Assembly: GCA_900767645.1 (NCBI GenBank)
Contig: CAAFZY010000016.1
Span: 1 to 27,513 of the forward strand
Source: Alphaproteobacteria bacterium
Lineage (GTDB): Bacteria > Pseudomonadota > Alphaproteobacteria > RF32 > CAG-239
Length of the DNA: 27,513 nt
Direction of reading: 5' to 3'
Shown: positions 7,730-14,823 of the stretch, piece after piece
Layout: every line of letters begins with the position of its first letter
Position numbering within the stretch: position 1 is the stretch's first letter
Translations under genes and position numbers: made by a program
Notes under the pieces: generated by a model
Database searches by the model: none
What the model was told of the DNA's origin: nothing
Seen by the model: only the letters and a program-made list of their open reading frames with translations

Positions 7730-8101
7730 ATGAAAAGATTTTTAACAATATTGAGTGCTTGTTTGCTGTTTGCCTGTTCGCAAAACGGTGATCCTTTTAC
7801 CGGTGAATATGTAATGCTCAATGCGCCGGAAGGTGCGGAAATTACTTTGGGTTTTAACGGAAATGACTTTTACGGAGTGGCGGCAATAAATAACTACTTT
7901 GGCTCATACACCCGCAAAACTAACGGCGCGATTAAGTTTAATACTATCGGCTCAACCATGATGGCAGGTCCGCGTGATTTAATGGATGCGGAAAGTAAGT
8001 ATTTAAATAATCTTGAGCGAATTAACAGTTATAAAACCGATGGAGATAAACTTATTTTAAGCGGTAAAGGCCAAACCCTGACTTTTAAGCGGAAGCAATA
8101 A
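7730..8101 (+). CDS. META-domain (HslJ-like) lipoprotein
   Basis: A 123-aa protein with a lipoprotein signal (LLFAC, modified Cys16), so the mature form should be anchored in the envelope. The rest fits a META domain: a Gly/Asn/Tyr-rich motif (AAINNYFGSYT), IKFNTIGSTMMAGP, a helix with MDAESKYLNNL, and a final strand DGDKLILSGKGQTLTFKRK. META/HslJ proteins are small periplasmic or outer-membrane lipoproteins linked to heat or novobiocin tolerance in E. coli; the role here is unknown. It lies 24 bp after murA with GAGG as ribosome site and is probably co-transcribed with it. It ends 8 bp from the convergent pilin gene with no clear terminator between them. Confidence 0.9.
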   Translation: MKRFLTILSACLLFACSQNGDPFTGEYVMLNAPEGAEITLGFNGNDFYGVAAINNYFGSYTRKTNGAIKFNTIGSTMMAGPRDLMDAESKYLNNLERINSYKTDGDKLILSGKGQTLTFKRKQ

Positions 8102-8109
8102 TACCGGCA

Positions 8110-8904
8110 TTAAAATTTAACCACCAATCTGGTTTCGCGGTTTTTTTGCGCGCTGTTGCAAATGGCGTCAATGTCGCCGATGGTTAAATCTTTTAAGCAT
8201 TTGAGGTCTGGTGCGCATGCTTTATTGCCGTAAACTATTCCTTCATTGCCTGCGCCTTGCTCATCATTATGATAAAAGAAAGCATAAGCTATATCATCTT
8301 GCCGCGGAATTAACAAATATTGATACATATTGCGGCAGGCATCAATTAAATCAGGTGATGAGGAGTGTTGCTCGTCAGAATTTGAAAGTTGCAGATAGAA
8401 CATAATTGCAGTTTTTCTAAAGGATCGTAGTTCTGAGCTGTGCTTTAAAATATCATAAGCATACACCTTATCGTTTGGCAATTTCATACCATCGGGCAGC
8501 TCGCCCATTTTATATATAATCGGGTATAAAGTTTGAAATGAGGATTCGGAGGATAGTTTAATAAATTCTTCCCGATGAATGGTAATAGTACCAAACAGTT
8601 GGTTATATTGATCAACCATTTTGTTAAGCTTGTACTTCATCATCGCCTTGCTGTAACCGGCGATAGCACCGACGGATAATACGCCAATGATTGCTAAAAC
8701 GCCGAGCATTTCCACCATACTCCGACCTGCACACAAGCTGTCATTATCGGGCTTGACCCGATAATCCAGGTCAAATAAAGTAGCAAATTTTTTCCAACTG
8801 GATATTCGGGTCAAGCCCGAATATGACAAAGAAGAGGGAGTATCCGACTTTCCGTCGGAGTATGACAATAGGCGGTGTAAAAAGCGGCTAAAATGTGATT
8901 TCAT
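8110..8904 (-). CDS. Type IV pilin-like protein with a 60-residue leader
   Basis: The 264-aa product has a class III prepilin signature: Gly60, then RSMVE (Glu at +5), then a hydrophobic helix identical in its first ~28 residues to the paralogue at 1-270. After cleavage the mature protein would be ~204 aa with a globular domain holding four Cys near the C-terminus (DAC, KAC, LKC, AIC), perhaps a disulfide-bounded loop as in type IV pilins. The leader is far longer than in known prepilins because the repeat at 8739-8828 plus a 39-bp extra unit (13 codons more than the paralogue) are translated in-frame. The start at 8904 is backed by GAGGAG 10 nt upstream and by conservation with the paralogue. 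A short-leader start at the internal Met of RSMVE would destroy the cleavage site. Confidence 0.88.
   Translation of the reverse strand: MKSHFSRFLHRLLSYSDGKSDTPSSLSYSGLTRISSWKKFATLFDLDYRVKPDNDSLCAGRSMVEMLGVLAIIGVLSVGAIAGYSKAMMKYKLNKMVDQYNQLFGTITIHREEFIKLSSESSFQTLYPIIYKMGELPDGMKLPNDKVYAYDILKHSSELRSFRKTAIMFYLQLSNSDEQHSSSPDLIDACRNMYQYLLIPRQDDIAYAFFYHNDEQGAGNEGIVYGNKACAPDLKCLKDLTIGDIDAICNSAQKNRETRLVVKF
8739..8867. repeat. Nested palindromic element, copy 2, plus an extra hairpin unit
   Basis: The core (8739-8828, 90 bp) matches copy 1. Hairpin A has arms 8743-8751/8757-8765 (ATTATCGGG/CCCGATAAT, loop CTTGA), a different sequence from copy 1 but the same pairing and loop. Hairpin B (8802-8810/8816-8824, loop TCAAG) is identical to copy 1. 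An extra unit (8829-8867) adds a third hairpin TCCGAC/GTCGGA (8843-8848/8854-8859) and ends again in TATGACA. All of it is translated in the pilin leader. Confidence 0.85.
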
Positions 8905-8950
8905 GAGCTAAAATCTCCTCAAAAAGTTAAATTTGAGAAGATTTTAGCTC
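8905..8950 (-). promoter_or_regulatory. 5'-UTR hairpin over the pilin ribosome-binding site, copy 2
   Basis: The same 12-bp stem as copy 1 (8905-8916/8939-8950). Here it extends inward by six more pairs (CTCAAA 8918-8923/TTTGAG 8932-8937) after one mismatch. In the mRNA the entire GAGGAG ribosome site is paired and the ATG follows the stem directly. A run of ten T (8954-8963) lies just beyond, as in copy 1. Confidence 0.62.
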
Positions 8951-9012
8951 GCGTTTTTTTTTTGCAATATTTACGAGTCCGAAGCTGTGCATAAGTTGTA
9001 TTTTAAAACCGC

Positions 9013-9041
9013 TTGACAAAAAAATCCTTAAAGCTAAGATA
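9013..9041 (+). promoter_or_regulatory. Promoter for the ankyrin-like gene
   Basis: TTGACA at 9013-9018 with a weak -10 (TAAGAT at 9035-9040, 16-nt spacer). Transcription would start about 20 nt before the ATG at 9069. Confidence 0.5.
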
Positions 9042-9068
9042 AACAACATAACCAAAATTTTTGTTACT

Positions 9069-9314
9069 ATGCATGTGGAATGTTTTAATTATGTTGATTT
9101 TACCAAAGCCAAAGAGCTTTGTGATAATGTAGCTGAAAATAACACCGAAAAGGTAGAGCAGTTGCTTAAAGATGGCGCACGACCGAATATTTTGATTGAA
9201 AACGCCAATGGCAAAGCTGTTCCGGCGCTTGAATATGCGTCTTCCGAAGAAATGGTTATGCTATTGCGCAAATTCGGTGCGATAACTTTAGAGGAGTATA
9301 TTAATGAAGAATAA
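9069..9314 (+). CDS. Short ankyrin-repeat-like protein, 81 aa
   Basis: The product looks like about two ankyrin units: a helix pair with NTEKVEQLLKDGARPNI, then GKAVPALEYASSEEMVMLLRKFGA, whose spacing and the LL..GA pattern are typical of ankyrin repeats. No signal peptide or membrane segment, so it is likely a small cytoplasmic binding protein. No Shine-Dalgarno sequence is visible before the ATG (the preceding bases are AATTTTTGTTACT), unlike its neighbours, so translation may be weak or use another route. It is divergent from the second pilin gene and followed by a strong terminator. Ankyrin proteins are frequent in host-associated alphaproteobacteria, but this one is too short to argue for an effector role. 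Confidence 0.75.
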   Translation: MHVECFNYVDFTKAKELCDNVAENNTEKVEQLLKDGARPNILIENANGKAVPALEYASSEEMVMLLRKFGAITLEEYINEE

Positions 9315-9331
9315 TTGCTTCTCAAAACATT

Positions 9332-9358
9332 AAAGGGCTGATTTTTATCAGCCCTTTT
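9332..9358. terminator. Bidirectional intrinsic terminator
   Basis: An 11-bp stem AAAGGGCTGAT (9332-9342)/ATCAGCCCTTT (9347-9357) with a TTTT loop. It ends the ankyrin-like gene, and on the minus strand also closes the secretin operon whose last gene stops at 9375. Confidence 0.85.
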
Positions 9359-9374
9359 GCTTTATATATTACCG

Positions 9375-10220
9375 TTATTGCAACGGAGGAATATTAAGTT
9401 GTGCAATACTTCCCGGACGAATTTTAACGCTGGAGTAACGCATGTTGCCGGTTTCAATTACAAAGCGTTGTCTGCCGGTCAGTTGCGCCGCCCAATCGTA
9501 AAAATCACGACCGTTCAGGTCTTGCCGTTGCGGGTTCATAATGTACAAAACGCAACCTTGCGTGCGCTCCGCCAAACCGCATCTGGCACGTCCGTTCGGA
9601 ACTTCCGGATTAACCACAACGCCTTGCAAGCCGTTATGTACAACCTGTTCCGATGAGAAAAACACTTTTCCCATAAACATACCGATAATCAGGCAAATAA
9701 ACGCCACAATCAACACTTTTTTATTGTCGGTTTTGCCCATAATAACATTGTCATTGCCTTGATAAACAAACTCATCTTCATCTGTAACATAATTATTATA
9801 AGGGTTTTGCTGAATATCTGCATTTATTGGTGCAAACTGATTCATTGTTTGCGGTTGAGCAACGCGGTCGCTTGCTCTGATTAAGCCGCCGCCGGTTGCC
9901 GGCATCGGGGCGCGATGTTCGGGATAAGCCTCAGTCGGTGATGGCTTGTTTATAACCATATCATTATCCGCAACCGCCGAACTCGGAGTATTTATCGGTC
10001 CGGTATGAAATTTCGGGCGCTTGATTTTGCGCAACCGCGGACGGTTTTCAAAATCTGCCGAGCCGGCTTTGCCGTCCGCCGGCTTTGGTGCCTGATTCTG
10101 GCTTTGGGGTTGAGCCGGTTTAGCCGTCTGTTCTTGCGGCTTTTTTTGTTTGTTTTTATTGGAAACATCATCAAAGTTAAAGTTTTCCAAATCAATGTCG
10201 TCTAAATCTAAATCGTCCAT
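9375..10220 (-). CDS. Bitopic inner-membrane protein with Pro-rich cytoplasmic part (secretin-operon partner)
   Basis: A 281-aa protein of unrecognised family. It opens with an acidic motif (DDLDLDDIDLENFNFDDV), continues with a long Pro/Gln/Asn-rich, probably unstructured cytoplasmic region, has one membrane helix at about 168-187 (KVLIVAFICLIIGMFMGKVF), and ends in a ~90-residue periplasmic domain with two Cys (214, 223) that may form a disulfide. This layout recalls GspC/PilP or VirB10/DotF-type bitopic proteins that join an inner-membrane complex to an outer-membrane ring. It is the last gene of a four-gene operon, 11 bp after the secretin-like lipoprotein gene, which supports such a linking role, but no sequence motif proves it. 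The ribosome site is weak (AAGGGA). Confidence 0.82.
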   Translation of the reverse strand: MDDLDLDDIDLENFNFDDVSNKNKQKKPQEQTAKPAQPQSQNQAPKPADGKAGSADFENRPRLRKIKRPKFHTGPINTPSSAVADNDMVINKPSPTEAYPEHRAPMPATGGGLIRASDRVAQPQTMNQFAPINADIQQNPYNNYVTDEDEFVYQGNDNVIMGKTDNKKVLIVAFICLIIGMFMGKVFFSSEQVVHNGLQGVVVNPEVPNGRARCGLAERTQGCVLYIMNPQRQDLNGRDFYDWAAQLTGRQRFVIETGNMRYSSVKIRPGSIAQLNIPPLQ

Positions 10221-10231
10221 TGTCTTATCCC

Positions 10232-11500
10232 TTAGATTTTGTTTTTAATTGTTTCTGTTGTTTTTAAGGTTCTGATTAGGCGGGGAACCATAAAAATAAC
10301 GGTTTCCGAGCGCGGCGAAGTTTGACCGAATAATGCGTTCGGTAAGCCGATAATCATAAAGTTTTCGCCAAGTTTATTGCGTACCTTAAATTGGGTAACT
10401 TGCCCGTTTGCGGTTTCAAGCGTAACATCGGTATTAATATGATTATCTTTATTAACCGATGCTTTGGCTAAAATGGAAAGCTCCGATTCGGCGCATTTGA
10501 TTTTACCGCATTTGCCCACATCAAAACGCGAGAGCCACAAATTCGGAACTACGAATTTACCCTCTGAAACTGAAACCACCTTAGCGGTTTTACCCAAAAA
10601 ATGGCGCAAATTTTCAAGATTGATGTCGTTGGTGGTGGTTAAAACCCTGCCGATAACGCCGGTTTGTGCGGTGGTGATTGAGCCGAAGTGGAAGGCATCA
10701 AGCAGTTTTTTCCATTCAACATCACAGCCGTCATTCGGATAAATTTTGAACACGCTGACATCGTAAGCCACCAAACTCGGATTGCTCTCAAAATAGTTAA
10801 TTAAAGTTGTAATTTTGTTTTGCAATTCAATATCGGCGTCAAAAGTAATGGAATAGTCCGCCCAGTTGGTAGTCATATCGGTAATGCCGGAGCCGCGCAA
10901 CACGTCCAAAAACGCTAAAATCAGCGGGCGCGATTGCGGAACATACAAAATCATTTCGCTTTTGCGATGTAAAGTCATGGTTTTGCTTTCGCTGTTATAC
11001 GAATAATAAACCTCGGCGGCGTTGGTAATCATATTTACAACATCGGTAAATTCACCTTTAATATTATCGCCCGACAAACTGGCGTAAGGCGCATCTTTCG
11101 CCACCAGTTTAATGCCGGCTTCTTTGGTTAATTTATATAAAGCTTTTTCTGCCGGCATAGTATCAAACGTAAAGCCGGTGACTTCAAAACGCGGAAGTTT
11201 GTCGTTACGTTCCATATGCTCAAATTTAAATGCCGAATTATTAATCGGTAAAGTTAATACCATTTGTTGCGTTTCCCAATTAACGTTGCAACGCAACGGA
11301 GTTTCCAAATCAAGCGCATTTGCGCCGTCCGGCGTTTTAATATAGCGCTGGTCTTCCGGATAAACCACTTCGGTATTAAAGTGGTAAATATCGGATTCGT
11401 CATCTTTGGTTACCACGGTTTGTTCATTTTTGTGCAGTTGGCAGGAAGCAACAATTACACAAGCAAATAAAACGGTTAAAAGATAAATTTTTTTTATCAT
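10232..11500 (-). CDS. Secretin-like outer-membrane lipoprotein
   Basis: A 422-aa lipoprotein (lipobox VASC, modified Cys20). Residues ~115-185 fit an N0/STN-type secretin domain (two-helix, three-strand pattern ending in YYSYNSESKTMTLHRK). Residues ~190-250 look like an N1-type ring domain. The C-terminal ~150 residues contain beta-rich stretches and finish with FMIIGLPNALFGQ...TVIFMVPRLIRTL, close to the end of bacterial secretins where a strand with (V/I)FxxPRxIR closes the barrel. It is shorter than most secretins (usually 500 aa or more), closest in style to PilN/BfpB lipoprotein secretins of type IVb pili. It overlaps the upstream gene by 4 bp (ATGA), so translation is coupled. I infer an outer-membrane ring; whether it forms an open pore is uncertain. 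Confidence 0.75.
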   Translation of the reverse strand: MIKKIYLLTVLFACVIVASCQLHKNEQTVVTKDDESDIYHFNTEVVYPEDQRYIKTPDGANALDLETPLRCNVNWETQQMVLTLPINNSAFKFEHMERNDKLPRFEVTGFTFDTMPAEKALYKLTKEAGIKLVAKDAPYASLSGDNIKGEFTDVVNMITNAAEVYYSYNSESKTMTLHRKSEMILYVPQSRPLILAFLDVLRGSGITDMTTNWADYSITFDADIELQNKITTLINYFESNPSLVAYDVSVFKIYPNDGCDVEWKKLLDAFHFGSITTAQTGVIGRVLTTTNDINLENLRHFLGKTAKVVSVSEGKFVVPNLWLSRFDVGKCGKIKCAESELSILAKASVNKDNHINTDVTLETANGQVTQFKVRNKLGENFMIIGLPNALFGQTSPRSETVIFMVPRLIRTLKTTETIKNKI

Positions 11501-12054
11501 TCTTGTTTTTCTCCGTTATACTCTTCAACGTCTTCAACGCTGATTTCGCCATCGTCTTCGGCTTGTTTCAAAAGTTTGTTGACGACGTCGTCCATATTCA
11601 TACCGGCGCCGATAGTCGGATCGGTTGATTTGTCAACTTCGCCGAGCGCCTCTTTCATTTTGTTCAATTCTTGCGGATCTTGTTTTACCATATCCGGCGA
11701 GGAGTTATTCTGTAATTCTTGCTGATATAAATTAACGTTTTTCTGCAGAGCTTTTACACCGCCGGCAATTTTGCGTTCAACATACGGATAAAGCTCTTTG
11801 CGTGATAAAATGTAGTTTCCCGTATCGCAAATTTCTTCAAGCACGTCTAAAATATAGTTGTAAAAAGGATATTCTTCCAAAGCGATATTGCCCATTCTGA
11901 TGCAACGGGCGGCAATCCGCGAAATGGTGCGATCGTAATAATCTCTTAAAACCAGATAATTATCGACATACCATAAATCTTCTTTGGTAACCGGGGTATT
12001 TACGGTATTTTGAGCGGCAGTTCCCGACATTGCGGCATTTTCGTTTTGTTCCAT
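11497..12054 (-). CDS. Hypothetical soluble protein, 185 aa (secretin operon)
   Basis: No recognised family. There is no signal peptide or membrane helix, so it should be cytoplasmic. Residues ~25-120 form a well-ordered, mostly helical domain rich in Tyr (WYVDNYLVLRDYYDRTI, YPFYNYILDVLEEI). The rest is acidic and repetitive with Met/Asp/Glu. The gene starts with a good GGAG site at 12063-ish and its stop overlaps the secretin-like gene start by 4 bp, which means it is made in step with it. It might act as an assembly or chaperone factor for the membrane complex, but that is inference from position only. It sits 81 bp after the preceding gene with no terminator between. Confidence 0.8.
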   Translation of the reverse strand: MEQNENAAMSGTAAQNTVNTPVTKEDLWYVDNYLVLRDYYDRTISRIAARCIRMGNIALEEYPFYNYILDVLEEICDTGNYILSRKELYPYVERKIAGGVKALQKNVNLYQQELQNNSSPDMVKQDPQELNKMKEALGEVDKSTDPTIGAGMNMDDVVNKLLKQAEDDGEISVEDVEEYNGEKQE

Positions 12055-12135
12055 ATCTAACTCCTTGAGTTTAAGAATAATTGAGGATAATGCTTTTGTA
12101 AATCACTTTTTTACAATAAAACAAAGTTTTTAAGC

Positions 12136-13566
12136 TCAGCTTTTTTTATTTTCGGGAGCGGCAGAAGCATCGTTATCTTCAACATATTCCCATTCCCAAT
12201 CTCCGTTGTCGGCATCATCGGCATTGCCGTCGTCATCAACATATTCCCATTCCCAATCATCGTCGCCGGATTCGGCATTGCCGTTTTCATCAACGTATTC
12301 CCATTCCCAATCGTCATCATTTTCAGATTGCGGAGCGCTCGCTGCCGGTGTTGAACTTTTAGTTTTGGCAGGTGCTTTTTCAGTTAATGAAGTATCCGGA
12401 ATGTCATCAAGTGAAATCGGAGTATCCGGAATGTCGTCAAGCGAAATCGGGGTGTTTGGCAAGTTTGCCATTGAGGCAACGTCTTCAGGAATAACCAAGG
12501 TGCTTTTGTTCTTCTTTTTGGGGGCAGGTTGGTTATTGTTTTTATTTACCTGATTGTTTTTATTGTTTGGCGCCGGTTGTTTATTGTTTTTAGCCGGTTC
12601 GGATTGTAACGCCTGTTTAATTTGATTAAGAGGATTTTCAATTTCCGTACGGCTGTTTTGCGGCATAGGTTTGCTTTCTGCCGGTTTTGCCGGTTCGGCA
12701 ACTTTAATTTTTTCGGCTAAATTATCAGGCGCGCTGTCAATTAAGGTTTGATTTAACGGCAACGGGCGTTGATTGCTTAAGTGTTCATTTGCAATTTTAT
12801 TTTGCACGGTATTGTTTTTAGGCGCCGGAGCATCGGGTTTATCGGCGACCGTATTTTCAGCCGATTGCATCGGTGTCGCCGGTTTAATGTTTTGAATTTG
12901 CGGCTTAACTTCTTCCGCAAGCGGTTGCGGAGCTTTAGCGGAGCTTGCCGCCGGAGTAATATTGGTGTTTTGCGCCGTTGCATTCGGAAATGTAAAAGAC
13001 TTATTTTGCGAAGCCAACATAATGTCTTTCATCATATTGGCAATGGCCGATTGCGATTCCGTAATTGAGCGTGTAATTGTTTCGGTTAACGTTCTGATAT
13101 CGTCTTTATAACGTTTTTCGGTTTGTTGCAAAGCAAACGATAATGAATTTGAAAGTTCGGAAGCAAATGAGGCGTCGATAACCACTCCGCCGCCGGCGTT
13201 AGCTGCCGCCGGCTTTGCCGCAACCTCCTGCTTGTTTGCTGCCGGCGCGGCGGTTTGCAACAAGTCATTTGCGCTTTTTTTGCGAAAATTGTTTTCGGTT
13301 TTAAGCGTCGGCGAAACTAATCCGCGCTTATGTTCAACTTCTTCAATATGTTCAAGCAAAAGCGAACCACCCGGAAGAGTGCTTAATAAAATGCGTATAT
13401 CCGACGGAAGCGCCAATAACATATCGTCAAATTGTTCTTGGCGTTCTTTGTTAAAAATATGCATTTGCCGATAAATATTTAAAAAACGCTGAGCAACCAA
13501 AATCGGCTCTTCTTCGTTTTTTTTCTTTCTGCCAAATTCCGCAGATTCTACCAGCTCGTCAGACAC
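12136..13566 (-). CDS. Low-complexity protein with C-terminal WEWEYV repeats, ~476 aa
   Basis: First gene of the four-gene operon. An ordered N-terminal domain (about 15-85, with ILVAQRFLNIYRQMH and LPSDIRILLSTLPGG) is followed by Ala/Pro/Asn/Lys-rich disordered sequence with one helical segment (~140-190). The C-terminus holds a 9-residue repeat (TPISLDDIP twice) and then three copies of an acidic unit built on DWEWEYV-D-x-GNA (DNA 12160-12330). No signal peptide or membrane helix. I recognise no family; the layout suits a cytoplasmic scaffold with short binding motifs. I prefer the GTG start at 13566, 8 nt after GGGA; a TTG at 13572 is possible but lies too close to that site. Confidence 0.78.
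   Translation of the reverse strand: MSDELVESAEFGRKKKNEEEPILVAQRFLNIYRQMHIFNKERQEQFDDMLLALPSDIRILLSTLPGGSLLLEHIEEVEHKRGLVSPTLKTENNFRKKSANDLLQTAAPAANKQEVAAKPAAANAGGGVVIDASFASELSNSLSFALQQTEKRYKDDIRTLTETITRSITESQSAIANMMKDIMLASQNKSFTFPNATAQNTNITPAASSAKAPQPLAEEVKPQIQNIKPATPMQSAENTVADKPDAPAPKNNTVQNKIANEHLSNQRPLPLNQTLIDSAPDNLAEKIKVAEPAKPAESKPMPQNSRTEIENPLNQIKQALQSEPAKNNKQPAPNNKNNQVNKNNNQPAPKKKNKSTLVIPEDVASMANLPNTPISLDDIPDTPISLDDIPDTSLTEKAPAKTKSSTPAASAPQSENDDDWEWEYVDENGNAESGDDDWEWEYVDDDGNADDADNGDWEWEYVEDNDASAAPENKKS
12160..12330 (-). repeat. Tandem coding repeat (three DWEWEYV units)
   Basis: Three near-identical ~60-bp units encode acidic, Trp/Tyr-rich blocks at the end of the 476-aa protein. The plus strand shows CATATTCCCATTCCCAATC-type repeats three times. 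Upstream, a 27-bp unit coding for TPISLDDIP is repeated (about 12395-12450). Confidence 0.85.
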
Positions 13567-13608
13567 AGTCAAATCCCTTTAAAAAACTTGATAACATACT
13601 AAAGTGGT

Positions 13609-13636
13609 ATTTTAAGCATTTAGGAGTAAATTTCAA
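13609..13636 (-). promoter_or_regulatory. Promoter of the secretin operon
   Basis: On the minus strand TTGAAA (13631-13636) and TAAAAT (13609-13614) are 16 nt apart, about 40 nt upstream of the first start codon. Confidence 0.55.
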
Positions 13637-13651
13637 GTTAATAATCAACAA

Positions 13652-13678
13652 AAAACTCCACTTTAACAGTGGAGTTTT
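13652..13678. terminator. Intrinsic terminator of the XRE regulator gene
   Basis: An 11-bp stem AAAACTCCACT (13652-13662)/AGTGGAGTTTT (13668-13678) with a 5-nt loop lies 6 bp after the regulator stop codon. A T-run follows on the minus strand. It separates the regulator from the secretin operon. Confidence 0.85.
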
Positions 13679-13684
13679 AGCAGA

Positions 13685-14662
13685 TTACAAATTGATTGCA
13701 ACTATTTTATGCATTTTGCTTAAATCGTTGTTGGTAAGCTTGATTTTTTCATCCGGATTCCAACGTATGCCGTAGAGCTCGCCGTTTTCATCTTCACGAA
13801 TACTTAAAAGCTCGGCAATGTTATCTGAAATGTAATACAAAGCAATATCGCCGATACTTACCATATCTTGCGGGTCGGCAAATAAAATAGCGCGATTCGG
13901 CAACAGCGAACCTAAGCGACGGGTGCATAAATTAATGCCGTAAGCGTCGCGTTTGTTGGTAAGTTGAACCGGACGGGCGACTTCTTTGGCCTCTTCATCT
14001 TCACGGTCAATAATGATGTTGCCGTCTTTACCGGCAGAACCGAATACTTTTATTTTTGAACTTTCCGATGAAAAAGATGCAAATATGGAAGCTGATGCGC
14101 CTTTCGGGGTTGCCAACAATTTGTATTTAGTGTCATTTTTTTGAATAATGTCTTCAAGTTGGCCGGCATCGTCCAAACGTTTAACTTCTTCTTTTAGTTT
14201 TTCAACTGACATTGACATTGCATGGGCGATATTTAAATATTCTTTATCGGAAACTTCACGTTGTCCCATTTCAATGCGGTGGTAAACAGATAATGTCATA
14301 TCAGCATTTTCGGCAACTTCCATTAATGTTAAGCTACGGTCGGTACGCAAATGGCGCAATGCCGCTCCTAAGGTTTTCAATCCGGCATTTTCATTAATTT
14401 TACTGCGTCTTTCCTGTTCGCGTCGCCATGCCTGAATAACATCTTGCTGTGAATTTTGTTCATTAACATACAAATCTTGTAAAGTGCAGTCGGTAAGCTC
14501 CGCTACTTGAATCAATTGCTCCTGATTAAGACGGCGGTAGCCTTTTTCAATTTTGGAAATGGCAGATAAACTGACGCCTAAATGATCAGCCAACTCCTGC
14601 ATTGACATACCTCTTAAACGACGGTGCATTCTGATTTGATTCGGGAAAATAATTTCTTCCAT
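13685..14662 (-). CDS. Transcription regulator with two XRE helix-turn-helix domains and S24-like C-terminus
   Basis: A 325-aa protein. XRE domain 1 spans about 7-64 (MSMQELADHLGVSLSAISKIEKG), XRE domain 2 about 98-158 (LTLMEVAENADMTLSVYHRIEMG). Residues ~205-325 resemble the LexA/CI peptidase-like S24 fold (AILFADPQDMVSIGDIALYY, then GELYGIRWNPDEKI). The place where S24 proteins have the catalytic Ser (GDSM) reads TRRLG with Arg249, so self-cleavage is unlikely and the domain may serve only for dimerisation or ligand sensing. The start at 14662 has GAGG 6 nt upstream; the upstream ATG at 14674 does not. It lies between the two operons on the same strand and is the obvious candidate to control them. 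Target sites are unproven. Confidence 0.88.
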   Translation of the reverse strand: MEEIIFPNQIRMHRRLRGMSMQELADHLGVSLSAISKIEKGYRRLNQEQLIQVAELTDCTLQDLYVNEQNSQQDVIQAWRREQERRSKINENAGLKTLGAALRHLRTDRSLTLMEVAENADMTLSVYHRIEMGQREVSDKEYLNIAHAMSMSVEKLKEEVKRLDDAGQLEDIIQKNDTKYKLLATPKGASASIFASFSSESSKIKVFGSAGKDGNIIIDREDEEAKEVARPVQLTNKRDAYGINLCTRRLGSLLPNRAILFADPQDMVSIGDIALYYISDNIAELLSIREDENGELYGIRWNPDEKIKLTNNDLSKMHKIVAINL

Positions 14663-14695
14663 CTTATGCCTCATTAATATTTATTGACTAAACTC

Positions 14696-14735
14696 ATAAT
14701 AATCCGCGCTGAAAAATATGCAAGACAAAAATGTC
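14696..14735 (-). promoter_or_regulatory. Regulator promoter with adjacent palindrome
   Basis: On the minus strand TTGCAT (14718-14723) and TATTAT (14696-14701) are 16 nt apart. GACAAAAATGTC (14724-14735), a 4-bp-arm palindrome, abuts the -35 element and might be an operator for autoregulation. The remaining 14736-14823 is AT-rich without a clear terminator for the VirB6-like operon, so read-through into the regulator is possible. Confidence 0.45.
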
Positions 14736-14823
14736 AGTTATTTGTATAAAATGAACAAAAAGTTAATTTTATTTTGCTTATTTTATTTTTTAAAAGAAAT
14801 TCAGCTGTTGTTTTCAATCTTTT

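Noticed and set aside
9375..12054. Assignment to Dot/Icm genes (DotH, DotF, DotD)
   Set aside because: Sizes and gene order recall parts of that system, but no diagnostic motif was seen, and the VirB6-like neighbours do not belong to it.
12160..12330. CRISPR-like short tandem repeats
   Set aside because: The units are translated as part of one protein, are contiguous without unique spacers, and no cas genes are present.
12206..12553. 115-aa Ser-rich plus-strand frame
   Set aside because: It is the antisense reading of the WEWEYV repeats, without promoter or ribosome site.
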